Below are positions 1 to 8,130 of a stretch of 64,000 nucleotides of DNA, piece after piece. The position numbers were made by a program, and so were the translations under genes. Positions within the stretch are counted from its first letter, which is position 1, and each line of letters opens with the position of its first letter. Source of the stretch: Glycomyces sp. L485 (lineage in GTDB: Bacteria > Actinomycetota > Actinomycetes > Mycobacteriales > Micromonosporaceae); NCBI RefSeq assembly GCF_022548875.1, contig NZ_JAKZEW010000009.1, positions 50,110-114,109 of the forward strand, read 5' to 3'. The notes below the pieces were generated by a model. It saw nothing but the letters and a program-made list of their open reading frames with translations, did no database searches and was not told where the DNA came from.

Positions 1-432
1 GGTGAAGATCAGGTCGGCCATGGAGTCGTTGGTGCGGCGCAGGCGGCGGGCGATCACGCGGAGCAGCTGCTCGGCGATCTCGGGCCGGTTGGCGAGCCAC
101 GGGCGCAGCGCGGTCTTGGACAGCCTGGCCATGCGGGTGTCGGTGAGCGCGGTGGCGGTGGCGGTGCGCGGACCGGGGTCGAACAGGGCGAGCTCGCCGA
201 CCATGTCCGAGGGGCCCATGACCGCGATCAGGTTCTGGCGGCCGTCGGCGGAGCGGCGCCCGAGCTTGACCTTCCCGGACATGACGATGTACAGACTGTC
301 GCCCGGCTCGTTCTCCGTGAAGACGGTCTGGCCCTTGTTGACGTCGACGTACTCCATCTCTTTGATGAGCGACTCGACAGCTTCGGGATCGACGCCCTTG
401 AACAGAGCGGCCCTGGCCAATACATCTTCCAT
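1..432 (-). CDS. crp: Crp/Fnr-family cAMP-responsive regulator (3' end missing)
   Basis: This is the N-terminal 144 residues of a Crp/Fnr regulator; the gene runs off the left edge. The ATG start (MEDVLARAALFKG) gives the usual actinobacterial N-terminus. The visible part is the cyclic-nucleotide-binding beta-roll. It includes the phosphate-binding segment GELALFDPGPRTATATA and the end of the C-helix (LRVIARRLRRTNDSMADL); the helix-turn-helix is outside the window. The resemblance to mycobacterial Crp (Rv3676) and corynebacterial GlxR is strong. In mycobacteria crp lies just upstream of nth; here it is downstream of marP on the same strand. The family dimerises and controls carbon metabolism globally. 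The call is firm, the cAMP response inferred. Confidence 0.93.
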   Translation of the reverse strand, partial: MEDVLARAALFKGVDPEAVESLIKEMEYVDVNKGQTVFTENEPGDSLYIVMSGKVKLGRRSADGRQNLIAVMGPSDMVGELALFDPGPRTATATALTDTRMARLSKTALRPWLANRPEIAEQLLRVIARRLRRTNDSMADLIFT

Positions 433-770
433 GTCCGTTCGCACCTTTCTTCAACGCACCGCTAGTGCAAGTACTGAGTCTATGCCTCTTGTCCGCATTG
501 CGGGAGCGAGACCCCCGTAAATCCACATGCGCACCGTCGACGCCGAAAATCGACCTTCGTATCCGAATGACTGTGTTCCGGCGCTTGTGAGAATCACAGC
601 GTGAGCAATGACTCACCCGATGAGCAGGGGATTTGCTCGCAAGCGGCAGTTGCAATCGGCGACGACCGGTACAGCCTACCGCTAATGTGACGCTCCGCCC
701 AACAGTGAGTTGACATCACATGAGTGAACCGCCGTGTCGGCGCGCGAAATCGTGCGAGTATGGGCGCGAC
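433..770. other. Intergenic region between marP and crp with a short palindrome
   Basis: About 340 bases hold no convincing gene. The crp promoter must lie here. A perfect 5+5 palindrome, TGTGA-GAA-TCACA, sits at 586-598, about 155 bases upstream of the crp start. It has Crp-like half-sites, but the spacer is 3 bases rather than the canonical 6, so it is not a standard Crp operator. A second imperfect GTGA...TCAC pair near 700-719 has a 7-base spacer. ORFs that start here and run rightwards are antisense shadows of marP. Confidence 0.5.
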
Positions 771-1967
771 TCAGGTGCAGTCACCGGTGTCGACCGCGCC
801 CGAGGCGGTCTCGCCCTCGGCGAGGACCGGCGCCGATTCGGCCATGGTGAGCGCGTACCCGGTCTCGGGGTCGTCGACCGCGGCAGCGAAGATCACGCCG
901 AAGACCTCCCCGTCGGGGTTGAGCAGGGGCCCACCGGAGTTGCCGCCGATGATTCGGGCGTACAGCTGGTAGACCTCGCGGGTGACGGTCCCGGAGTCGT
1001 AGATGTCGGGCCCGGAGACCATGCGGGCCTCGCGGACGCGCGCGGCGACGGGCGCGTACGGGCCTCCGCCGGGATAGCCGACGACGATCGCGTCGTCACC
1101 GGAGTCGGCGACCGAGTCGCTCATCGGCAGCACGGGCGCCTCGAGCCCGGGCACCGACAGGACCGCCAGGTCCTTCGCGGGCTCGAAGACGACCACGTCG
1201 GCGTCGAGCCGCCGCCCGTCCGATTCGACCTGAACCCGTTCGGTACCGGCGACGACGTGCGCGTTCGTGGCCACCAGGCCGTCGGCGTACACGAAGCTGG
1301 AGCCCTCGATCTGCCGGTCGCACCGCGGGGCCGAGCCGTGGACCTTCAGCACCGACGGCTCGGCGTTCACCACTACGCCGGAGGCGGCGAGCTCGGGGTC
1401 GGGGGGCTCGACCGGATAGACCGGGGTCGGGTTGAGCCCGTTGAACACGTCGGGGATCTGCGAGGTGTTGAGCGAATCGCGCATCGAGTCGTAGACGCCC
1501 TTGACCGCCTCGGGCATGTGCTCGTCGATGCCGCCGACGAGGCTCGAATTGCGCACGGCCGCGGCCACGGACGGCATGGACGAGTTCGCCAGCGGCGCGG
1601 CGGCCATCCAGGTGACCAGGAGGACCGCGAGGACCGACACGACCGGGCCCGCGAGGTGGTCGACGCGCCTGGTGCCGTTGGTCTTCAGCCTCTTGCGGAG
1701 CCTGAAGCCGAGCGCGGTGGCGATCGCCTGGCCGCCGAGCGCGAGCGCGAATACGACGACGAGCGCGGCGATGAGCTTGGCGAGCGGATCGGCGTAGATG
1801 TCGGCGGCGAACGGGGCGAGCTGGACGCCGAGCAGCGCCCCGCCGAGGAAGCCGAGGAAGGTCGCCGCGGAGAGGATGAAGCCCTGCCGGTAGCCGTTGA
1901 CGGCGAACAGCAAGGCGAGCAGGACGATGACGACATCCACCAGCAGGCCCCCGCTGTTCGACTCCAT
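771..1967 (-). CDS. marP: MarP-like membrane-anchored serine protease
   Basis: The protein has 398 residues. Four hydrophobic helices (about 7-22, 29-50, 63-87, 106-126) form a CvpA-like membrane part, followed by a periplasmic trypsin-like domain. The catalytic triad is visible as H237 (TNAHVVAG), D266 (AKDLAVL) and S344 (GGNSGGPLL). C216 and the near-terminal C397 match the positions of the regulatory disulfide known in mycobacterial MarP. In Mycobacterium tuberculosis MarP supports acid and oxidative stress resistance by cleaving a peptidoglycan hydrolase. The gene starts 21 bases after the NUDIX gene, at the end of the nth-tlpA-NUDIX-marP set, which keeps the mycobacterial order. Confidence 0.93.
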   Translation of the reverse strand: MESNSGGLLVDVVIVLLALLFAVNGYRQGFILSAATFLGFLGGALLGVQLAPFAADIYADPLAKLIAALVVVFALALGGQAIATALGFRLRKRLKTNGTRRVDHLAGPVVSVLAVLLVTWMAAAPLANSSMPSVAAAVRNSSLVGGIDEHMPEAVKGVYDSMRDSLNTSQIPDVFNGLNPTPVYPVEPPDPELAASGVVVNAEPSVLKVHGSAPRCDRQIEGSSFVYADGLVATNAHVVAGTERVQVESDGRRLDADVVVFEPAKDLAVLSVPGLEAPVLPMSDSVADSGDDAIVVGYPGGGPYAPVAARVREARMVSGPDIYDSGTVTREVYQLYARIIGGNSGGPLLNPDGEVFGVIFAAAVDDPETGYALTMAESAPVLAEGETASGAVDTGDCT

Positions 1968-1988
1968 CGGCCCTCCTCGACTTCGCTC

Positions 1989-2678
1989 TCAGGTGGTCCG
2001 GAACCGCTCGAGTTCCATCGTCCGGCCAGTGTTCCACGGACGGGCCCAACCGCCCAGGTCGAGCAGCCATGACAGTACTCCGGCCGTGAACCCCCAGATC
2101 AAGGGCACGCCAGGGATGCGAAAGCCCGGTCCGCTTCGGCCCGAAGGATAGAGCACCGATCCCCTGGAAGCCGGATCGGCCAGGGCGGGGATGGCGACCT
2201 GGTGCGCGGCGGCGACCTCGGCGCCGTCGACGGGCGTCACCGGGTGCGGATCTGTCCACAATGCAATGATGGGCGTGACGGCGAAGCCCGACACGGGGAT
2301 CCAGATCGGCGGCAGCTCGGCGCCGACCGCGACGCTGGCGGGCTCGACCGCGAGCTCCTCGGCGGCCTCCCTCAGTGCGGTGGCGGCGGCGTCGGTGTCA
2401 CCCGGGTCGGCGGCGCCGCCGGGGAACGCGACCTCGCCGGGGTGGTGGCGCAGGCTCGTGGCGCGCTGCTGGAGGAGCACCGACGGACCGGAACCGCGGT
2501 CGCTCAACAGGACCAGGACCGAGGCGGCGCGGGCGTCGTCGGGCGAGCGGCGCAGCGCCGAGTCCTTGAGGACCTGCGGCACTTCGGGACCGGTCGCCTC
2601 CCCGGCGGCGTCGTTGAGCGGGCCCCACCACGGCGGCGGGGCGGCGAACCCTCCGCGCGGCCCGGACTCGGCGGTCAC
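1989..2678 (-). CDS. NUDIX hydrolase, CoA-pyrophosphatase (NudL) type
   Basis: The 229-residue product starts at a GTG that overlaps the stop of the upstream TlpA-like gene by 4 bases (GTGA). The segment LLQQRATSLRHHPGEVAFPG followed by GAADPGD matches the NuCoA motif that precedes the Nudix box in CoA pyrophosphohydrolases. The box is recognisable as ALREAAEELAV. It departs from the consensus (Asp for the first Glu, Ala for the final Gly), as seen in mycobacterial relatives. Hydrolysis of CoA or another nucleoside diphosphate is inferred from the family. A longer upstream reading in this frame would overlap tlpA completely and is rejected. Confidence 0.85.
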   Translation of the reverse strand: MTAESGPRGGFAAPPPWWGPLNDAAGEATGPEVPQVLKDSALRRSPDDARAASVLVLLSDRGSGPSVLLQQRATSLRHHPGEVAFPGGAADPGDTDAAATALREAAEELAVEPASVAVGAELPPIWIPVSGFAVTPIIALWTDPHPVTPVDGAEVAAAHQVAIPALADPASRGSVLYPSGRSGPGFRIPGVPLIWGFTAGVLSWLLDLGGWARPWNTGRTMELERFRTT

Positions 2679-3244
2679 GACAGCTCCAGGCCGAACGCGG
2701 CCTCGGCGGTCAGCGTGAGGGACTCGGTGGTCACGCCCGGCTCGTTGACGAGTTCGGCGACCGTCCCGTCGGGCGCGACGAACGCGACGCCCGGCAGGGC
2801 CGGCACGCCCAAGGCGATCCGCACCTCTTCCTCGGCGTCGAACACCGAAGGGTAGGTGAACGCGAAGTCCTCGGCGAACCAGCGGCCCTTGTCGCGGGTG
2901 TCGGCGGTGTCGACGCCGAGGACGTCGATCTGGTCGCCGTGCGCCTGCCAGAACGCCTCGACCTCGGGGGCCTCCTCGACACACGGACCGCACCAGCTGG
3001 CCCACAGGACGATCACCAGGGGACGGCCGTCGCGGACTCCGACCTCGGTCGAGGCCTCGTCGCCCAGGCACGGCAGTTCCAGGTCGCCGATCGGCTCGAC
3101 CGGCGTCGAAGCCGGTTCGCACGCCACCGACCAGGTCGGGTCGGGGCCGGGCGCGGTGGGGCCGGCGCCGCTCTCGTCATCGGCGGCACTGGAGCATCCC
3201 GCCAGAAGAACCAGCGCAGCCACGATTCCCGGCGCGGACCTCAT
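2675..3244 (-). CDS. TlpA-like thioredoxin-fold lipoprotein
   Basis: The 189-residue protein has a lipoprotein signal ending in LLAGC (lipidated Cys17). The redox motif WCGPC (C84, C87) lies in a TlpA/ResA-type thioredoxin domain ([13 protein letters not shown], then a cis-Pro region VPALPGVAF). It should be an extracytoplasmic disulfide reductase of the kind used in cytochrome c maturation or envelope thiol repair; the partner is not evident here. The ATG start overlaps the nth stop by 4 bases (ATGA), so I chose it over an upstream ATG inside nth. Four further cysteines (C41, C58 and others) outside the active site may form a structural disulfide. Confidence 0.9.
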   Translation of the reverse strand: MRSAPGIVAALVLLAGCSSAADDESGAGPTAPGPDPTWSVACEPASTPVEPIGDLELPCLGDEASTEVGVRDGRPLVIVLWASWCGPCVEEAPEVEAFWQAHGDQIDVLGVDTADTRDKGRWFAEDFAFTYPSVFDAEEEVRIALGVPALPGVAFVAPDGTVAELVNEPGVTTESLTLTAEAAFGLELS

Positions 3245-3999
3245 ATGCTCGCCTCGATCCCGGCCAGCTTCGCGAGCTCCTCGACGTTGTCGCCGCGCAG
3301 CAGCTTCACGGCCTCGGCCGGGTCGGTCGGGCCCTCGCCGAACGAGGGGCACTGCGGCGCGAGCGTGCAGGCGCCGCAGGCCGGCTTGCGGGCGATGCAC
3401 ACCCTCCTGCCGTGGAAGATGATCCGGTGCGAGAACATCGTCCACTCACGACGGTCAATGAGCTCCTGCAACTGGAACTCCAGCTTGACCGGGTCCTTGC
3501 CCTCGGTCAGGCCGAGCCGGTTCGTCAGCCGGATCATGTGCGTGTCGACCGTCAGGCCGGGAATCCCGAACGCGTTGCCGCGGATTACGTTCGCGGTCTT
3601 GCGGCCGATGCCCGGCAGCTTGACCAGCTCCTCCATGCGCTCGGGAAGCCTCCCGCCGTGGCGCTCCACCAAGGCCTTGCCCAGACCGATGATCGACTTG
3701 GTCTTGTTGCGGTAGAAACCCGTCGGGCGGATGATCGCCTCGACGTCCTCCGGATTCGCCTGCGCGTAGTCCTCGGCCGTCCGGTACTTCGCGAACAGCG
3801 CCGGCGTGGTCAGGTTGACGCGCACGTCCGTGCACTGCGCCGACAGGATCGTCGCCACGGCGAGTTCGAGGGGATCGGAGTAGTCGAGCTCGCATTGCGC
3901 GTCGGGATGGGCCGCGGCGAGCAGGCGGTCGATGACGCGGGCGCGGCGCTTCTTGGCCAGCTCGCTCTCGGTTCCATTGCGGGAGTCGGCGGCGGTCAC
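3241..3999 (-). CDS. nth: Endonuclease III
   Basis: This is a DNA glycosylase/AP lyase for oxidised pyrimidines. In 252 residues it shows the helix-hairpin-helix [12 protein letters not shown] with catalytic Lys134, the catalytic Asp152 in [13 protein letters not shown], and the C-terminal iron-sulfur loop with C201, C208, C211 and C217 (C-x6-C-x2-C-x5-C). The start is GTG. The next gene overlaps its stop by 4 bases, giving a translationally coupled nth-tlpA-NUDIX set with marP 21 bases further on. The same order occurs in mycobacteria. Confidence 0.96.
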   Translation of the reverse strand: MTAADSRNGTESELAKKRRARVIDRLLAAAHPDAQCELDYSDPLELAVATILSAQCTDVRVNLTTPALFAKYRTAEDYAQANPEDVEAIIRPTGFYRNKTKSIIGLGKALVERHGGRLPERMEELVKLPGIGRKTANVIRGNAFGIPGLTVDTHMIRLTNRLGLTEGKDPVKLEFQLQELIDRREWTMFSHRIIFHGRRVCIARKPACGACTLAPQCPSFGEGPTDPAEAVKLLRGDNVEELAKLAGIEASI

Positions 4000-4022
4000 C
4001 CGGCCATGTTACGCGGACTTCG

Positions 4023-5165
4023 TCACGCGGCCGAAGCAGAGCGCCGCGCCGCGACGCGACTGCGCGACCGCAGCAGCAGCGCCGCCGCACACAGCATGGC
4101 CGCGCCCGAGCCCGTCACCGCCGCCACCCACAGCGGCGAGACCGCCTGGCGCGTCGACGCCTCGAACGGCGGCGGCGGCAAGCGGTCCAGATCCGCCTCC
4201 ACCGCCCGAGCCGCGTCCACCACCCCCGCACCCAAGCCCTCGCCGTCCGCACCGGCCGTCGCCGTCAGCAGATGGCGCACCTCCGCGGCGCTCAGCTCGG
4301 GACGCGCCGAACGCACCAGCGCCGCCGTCCCCGACACGATCGCCGACGCGAACGAGGTCCCCGTCGCGGTCTTGTGCCCGCCCCCGGCGGCAGGCACCGT
4401 CAACCGGGCGCTCGGCGCCGCCAGGTCCGTCTCGTCGCCCGTGATCGCGGTCGGCCATCGCAGGCCGTCGCTGTCCACCCCCGTGACTGCCAGCACCGGG
4501 TCCTCGCGCGCCGGGAACCACACCGCATCGCCCGAACCGGCGTGCTCCTGATTGCCCGTGCAGGCCACCACGAGCACGTCCCGGCGCTCGGCGTAGTCGA
4601 TCGCCTCCGCGAACGCCTGCGAGTCGTAGTGCCCGCCCAGTGAGAGATTGACGACGTCGGCGCCGTTGTCCACCGCCCACCGCACGGCCTCGCCCACCAT
4701 CGCCGAATCGTGGTACCGGTTCTGGTCGTCGAGCACCCGCACCGGCAGTATCCGCGCCCCCGGCGCCACCCCCGGGTGCCGCGACGCCGACCGGCCCGCG
4801 ATGAGCCCTGCCACCGCCGTGCCGTGCCCCACCGGATCGGCCTGCGCGAACGCCCGATCGAACGCCGGACCCGGATCGGCGCCCAATGCCAGCAGTCGAG
4901 GCTCGGCGCCCCGGTCGGCGTCGATGAAGCTGCGGCCCGGCAGCACCCTTCCGGCGAGATCCGGATGGTCCGCATCCACCCCGGAGTCGATCACGGCGAC
5001 CGTCACACCCGAACCGGTCGCCGAGGCCCACGCCTCCTCCGCGCCGACCGCGCGCAGATGCCACGCCAGTGTCGGCGACGACCAGCCTGCAGGGGCGACC
5101 AGCATGACTGCCAACAACGTTGAGCAAAGACATGCGACGGTGATGCGTGCAGAGCGGTCCCCCAT
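4023..5165 (-). CDS. Mycosin-like subtilisin-family serine protease
   Basis: This S8 peptidase has 380 residues. A signal peptide lies at about 8-30, followed by the catalytic domain with D60 (VAVIDSGVD), H114 (GHGTAVAG), oxyanion N205 (CTGNQ) and S271 (GTSFASA). A proline-rich linker (LPPPPFEAS) leads to one C-terminal membrane helix (about 346-366) and an Arg-rich tail. This is the layout of mycosins (MycP), the membrane proteases of type VII (ESX) secretion systems. No EccB, EccC, EccD, EccE or WXG100 gene lies nearby; the only suggestive neighbour is the divergent SseB-domain gene. The protease call is firm; its ESX partner must be elsewhere. Confidence 0.9.
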   Translation of the reverse strand: MGDRSARITVACLCSTLLAVMLVAPAGWSSPTLAWHLRAVGAEEAWASATGSGVTVAVIDSGVDADHPDLAGRVLPGRSFIDADRGAEPRLLALGADPGPAFDRAFAQADPVGHGTAVAGLIAGRSASRHPGVAPGARILPVRVLDDQNRYHDSAMVGEAVRWAVDNGADVVNLSLGGHYDSQAFAEAIDYAERRDVLVVACTGNQEHAGSGDAVWFPAREDPVLAVTGVDSDGLRWPTAITGDETDLAAPSARLTVPAAGGGHKTATGTSFASAIVSGTAALVRSARPELSAAEVRHLLTATAGADGEGLGAGVVDAARAVEADLDRLPPPPFEASTRQAVSPLWVAAVTGSGAAMLCAAALLLRSRSRVAARRSASAA

Positions 5166-5354
5166 GAGAACGGGATCGTCACACAGCGGAACGGCGTGCG
5201 CACGGGAATGACACGCGTGCGCCTTTATGAATTCGTTATTTCTGCCCTACTGACGGAAACTTGACAACAGCCTCGCGTTACGGTGACCATCGCGAGGGAA
5301 CGCCGAGTTCGCTCGTCGTTGCCCCATCGAGGACCGGTAGGGGGGAAGGGCTGA

Positions 5355-7592
5355 ATGGGATCGATGTGGGAACCGAGTAACGAGATCGAGCATCGTCTTC
5401 GCGAAGCGCTGCGAGCCGACGACCAGGACGGCTACTTCCGCATCCTCTCCCAGATCGAGCTCGTGCTCCCGTTGTCGTACGAGGACCCCAACGGGCTGGG
5501 CGGAGCCGACACCTGGGCCACGTGGACCACCGACGACCGCACCCACATCCTCGCCTTCACCTCCGAGACCTCCCTCGGCATGTGCCTCAGGGACAATGCC
5601 GGGTCCTCTCGCCGCGTCCGCTTCTCCGCGCTGGCCGAGGCCTGGCCCGACGAGGAGTGGTGGCTGGCGGTCAACCCCGGCCTGCCCATCGAGGGATACC
5701 TCCCGGCATGGTTCGTCTCGCAAGTGGCCCAAGGCATGACGACCGTCCCCGCCGACCCTGCCCCGGTCCAGCCCGAGCAGCACTCCAACGAGCAGTCCTT
5801 CGCCTCCATGGCGCAGTCCGACCCGTTCGCCAACCCCATGGAGCCGGCCCCGCCGGCCCGTGAGAACAGCTTCATGCCGGCCGCCCCGCCCGTCCCCGAG
5901 GTGCCGCCCGCGCCTCGGCGCTCTCCGAACCAGGACACGGGGGGCTCCACCGTCGCCGGCACGACCGGCGCCGGTCTGCCGCTGCGCCAGCCGCCCCCGA
6001 TGGAGCCCGAGGCGCCCGCGCCCCAGCCGAGTTCCTTCGGCGAGCAGACCTTCACCTCGCAGCCGCCCGCGTCCGCCTTCCCCGAGCAGTCCCAGTGGCC
6101 CGAGGAGCAGACCGGATGGCCCGACGCCCCCGACTGGCTCCGCGAGCAGCAGGCCGATCCCTCTTCGCTCCCGCAGCGCGCACCGGTGGACCCCTACCAA
6201 TCGCAGCCCGACCCTTACCGGGCTCCGTCTCAGCCCGAGTCGGTCGCGCCCCCGCCGCAGTACCAGTCCGAGCCGCAGCAGACCGGCGCTCCGACCTCCG
6301 ATTCGTTCGCGTCCATGTCGAGCGCGTTCGGCCGCAAGCCCGCCGCGCAAGCAGAGCCGGGCTCGCAGCCGGGAGAGCCGGAGGCGCCCGCGCCCGTCGA
6401 GCTCTCCGGCGCCGAGGCCGAGCCGCGCCTGACCGAATCGGCCGCGCAGGGCGACACCGCCGGCTTCCTGCACACCCTGCTGTGCAGCACCGTGATCCTC
6501 CCGGTCGGCGACCCCGACGCCGTGACCATGCGTGTGGGCGACCCCGCCTTCCGGTGGGCCTCCGACATCGTCGACGGCATCCACGGCATCACCGTCTACA
6601 CGACCGTCGACCGCATGCGTGCCCGCGCCGGCGAGGACACCCCGCACACCGAGGTGCCCTTCGGCTGGCTCATCCAGCACTGGCCGGGTGTCGAGTACGC
6701 GCTGTACGTCAACCCCGGCACCGAGGTCGGCGCCAACATGTCCGGCCCCGAGATCGAGCCGCTGATCAAATGGGCCGAGGCGAAGGGGCTGCTGGCGTTC
6801 GCCGCCGAGTTGGAGCGCCGCCAGGCCGCCGAGGCCCGCGCCAAGGCCCCTTCCCAGCGCGTCAAGCCGGTCCTGTGGCAGAAGACCATCCCGCACCACC
6901 AGGTGCCGTTCTATCTCGAACGCGGCTACGACCGCGTCGGCGGCCTCGTCCATCCCGCGGGCTCGGTCGAGCACCTGCGCACCCCGGCGCAGCTGTACCT
7001 CGCGCTCGGACTCATCCGCTCCTCGGAGGACTTCAGTCCCACCGACGACACCGTCCACGTGCTGCGCTGGGTCGGCTACCGCACCGACCTCTACCCGCCG
7101 GCGCTCGGCGGCAACGACGATTCGAGTGCGGAGGTCAACGGCGGCTGGATCGTCGAGCCGAGCCCCTTCCGCGGCGACGGCCTGGCGCCGTCCGAATCGC
7201 CCGACGACCGCATCCCCGAGCACAAGGTCGACTCGGTGCGCCTGCCGCACGGCGCGCAGATCCTCCGCATCGACTCCCGCGGCGAGGTCACCGAGCTGGC
7301 CGTGTTCGACGCCGACACCCGCGATTGGACGCTCGTCGACGGCGCGGCCGCCATCGAGGCCTCGCTGACTCCGGCGCCGGCCTCCGAGGCCCGCGACGAG
7401 CCGAGGCCCGGCGGTCCGATGGCCGATGCAGCTCCCGGCTACGGCGGCTACGACGGCGCCGGGTACGAGTCTTCGGCGCTGGGCGACGCGTTCGGGCCCG
7501 ACCTTGCCGACGGCCATTACGACCTGGTGCGGCCCACGCCCGAGGACAAGGCCTCGTCCGTGCTCGACCACCGTGAATGGAAGGGGGCCTAG
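5355..7592 (+). CDS. Large protein with two SseB-type domains and a proline-rich linker
   Basis: The 745-residue protein appears to hold two SseB N-terminal-like domains, at about 8-130 (WWLAVNPGLPIEGYLPAW) and 355-480 (EYALYVNPGTEV). A low-complexity Pro/Gln/Ser linker (about 135-350) separates them. The C-terminal region (about 500-680) ends with DSVRLPHGAQILRIDSRGEV and a following ELAVF...WT. A similar segment occurs near the end of the protein at 34940-36061. There is no signal peptide or membrane helix. SseB-domain proteins often accompany actinobacterial ESX loci, where they are thought to be cytoplasmic chaperone or regulatory factors; that role is inference. The gene diverges from the mycosin and is followed directly (0 bases) by a small gene. 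Confidence 0.8.
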   Translation: MGSMWEPSNEIEHRLREALRADDQDGYFRILSQIELVLPLSYEDPNGLGGADTWATWTTDDRTHILAFTSETSLGMCLRDNAGSSRRVRFSALAEAWPDEEWWLAVNPGLPIEGYLPAWFVSQVAQGMTTVPADPAPVQPEQHSNEQSFASMAQSDPFANPMEPAPPARENSFMPAAPPVPEVPPAPRRSPNQDTGGSTVAGTTGAGLPLRQPPPMEPEAPAPQPSSFGEQTFTSQPPASAFPEQSQWPEEQTGWPDAPDWLREQQADPSSLPQRAPVDPYQSQPDPYRAPSQPESVAPPPQYQSEPQQTGAPTSDSFASMSSAFGRKPAAQAEPGSQPGEPEAPAPVELSGAEAEPRLTESAAQGDTAGFLHTLLCSTVILPVGDPDAVTMRVGDPAFRWASDIVDGIHGITVYTTVDRMRARAGEDTPHTEVPFGWLIQHWPGVEYALYVNPGTEVGANMSGPEIEPLIKWAEAKGLLAFAAELERRQAAEARAKAPSQRVKPVLWQKTIPHHQVPFYLERGYDRVGGLVHPAGSVEHLRTPAQLYLALGLIRSSEDFSPTDDTVHVLRWVGYRTDLYPPALGGNDDSSAEVNGGWIVEPSPFRGDGLAPSESPDDRIPEHKVDSVRLPHGAQILRIDSRGEVTELAVFDADTRDWTLVDGAAAIEASLTPAPASEARDEPRPGGPMADAAPGYGGYDGAGYESSALGDAFGPDLADGHYDLVRPTPEDKASSVLDHREWKGA

Positions 7593-7955
7593 ATGAGGGA
7601 CGGCTATATCGCGCGCTGGAAAGGCGCCGAGTACGACTCCAGCCCCGACGGCGTCCACGTGCGTCTGTACTCGCCGACCGGCGGGGACGGCTTCGTGCAG
7701 GTCGCCGAGGGCCGCTACCGGCGCGGCGTGCCGGTCAGCGAACTCGAGGACTTCTTCTACGTGCGCACCGTCTGCACCTGGCGTGGCGAGCCGTTCATAG
7801 TGCTCGGCGACTCGGGCGACTGGCTGCGTCTCGAGTACCGCGGCGGGCACAGCGACGTGGCGAGGAGTCTCGGCCTGGAGCCGTACGACACCGGCGTGTA
7901 CCAGATCTGGGCGCCCTCCGGCGAGGTCAGCGAGATCTCGGAGCAGTACCTCTAG
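7593..7955 (+). CDS. Small protein of unknown function downstream of the SseB-domain gene
   Basis: The 120-residue acidic, Tyr/Trp-rich protein starts at the ATG immediately after the TAG of the preceding gene, so the two are very likely translated together. I see no signal peptide, membrane segment or catalytic motif. The pattern of short strands (VHVRLYSPTGGDGFVQVAEG, RTVCTWRGEPFIVLG) suggests a small beta-rich cytoplasmic protein. It could be a partner or immunity-type protein, but I do not recognise the family. Codon use matches the neighbours. Confidence 0.75.
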   Translation: MRDGYIARWKGAEYDSSPDGVHVRLYSPTGGDGFVQVAEGRYRRGVPVSELEDFFYVRTVCTWRGEPFIVLGDSGDWLRLEYRGGHSDVARSLGLEPYDTGVYQIWAPSGEVSEISEQYL

Positions 7956-8056
7956 GAACCCGGGCCGGTCGGATGCGGTCCGGTCGTTCTTCTCGAAATC
8001 TGTCGCGCGGCCGCTTTCATGTGGGCGCAGTTTTGCTGTATGCTTCTGTCAAATAA

Positions 8057-8068
8057 GAAAGCGTTTGC
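8057..8068. promoter_or_regulatory. Possible LacI-family operator upstream of the sugar operon
   Basis: GAAAGCGTTTGC lies 63 bases upstream of the oxidoreductase start in a locally AT-richer stretch. It is an imperfect CG-centred palindrome like many LacI/GalR-family sites. No regulator gene lies next to it, so this is only a candidate. Confidence 0.3.
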
Positions 8069-8130
8069 CGATCGCGGTGGACGCTCGCGGAGCCGCACAT
8101 TGGCACAGTTATAGTCAGGAGCAGACCCCA

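Noticed and set aside
586..598. Crp operator upstream of crp
   Set aside because: The half-sites TGTGA and TCACA are right, but the 3-base spacer is not compatible with the canonical 6-base spacing; kept only as a palindrome.
5247..7850. 867-codon open frame on the minus strand
   Set aside because: It is fully antisense to the SseB-domain gene. Its composition (Gly/Arg/Val repeats) is the usual antisense shadow in GC-rich DNA, and the plus strand has recognisable domains.
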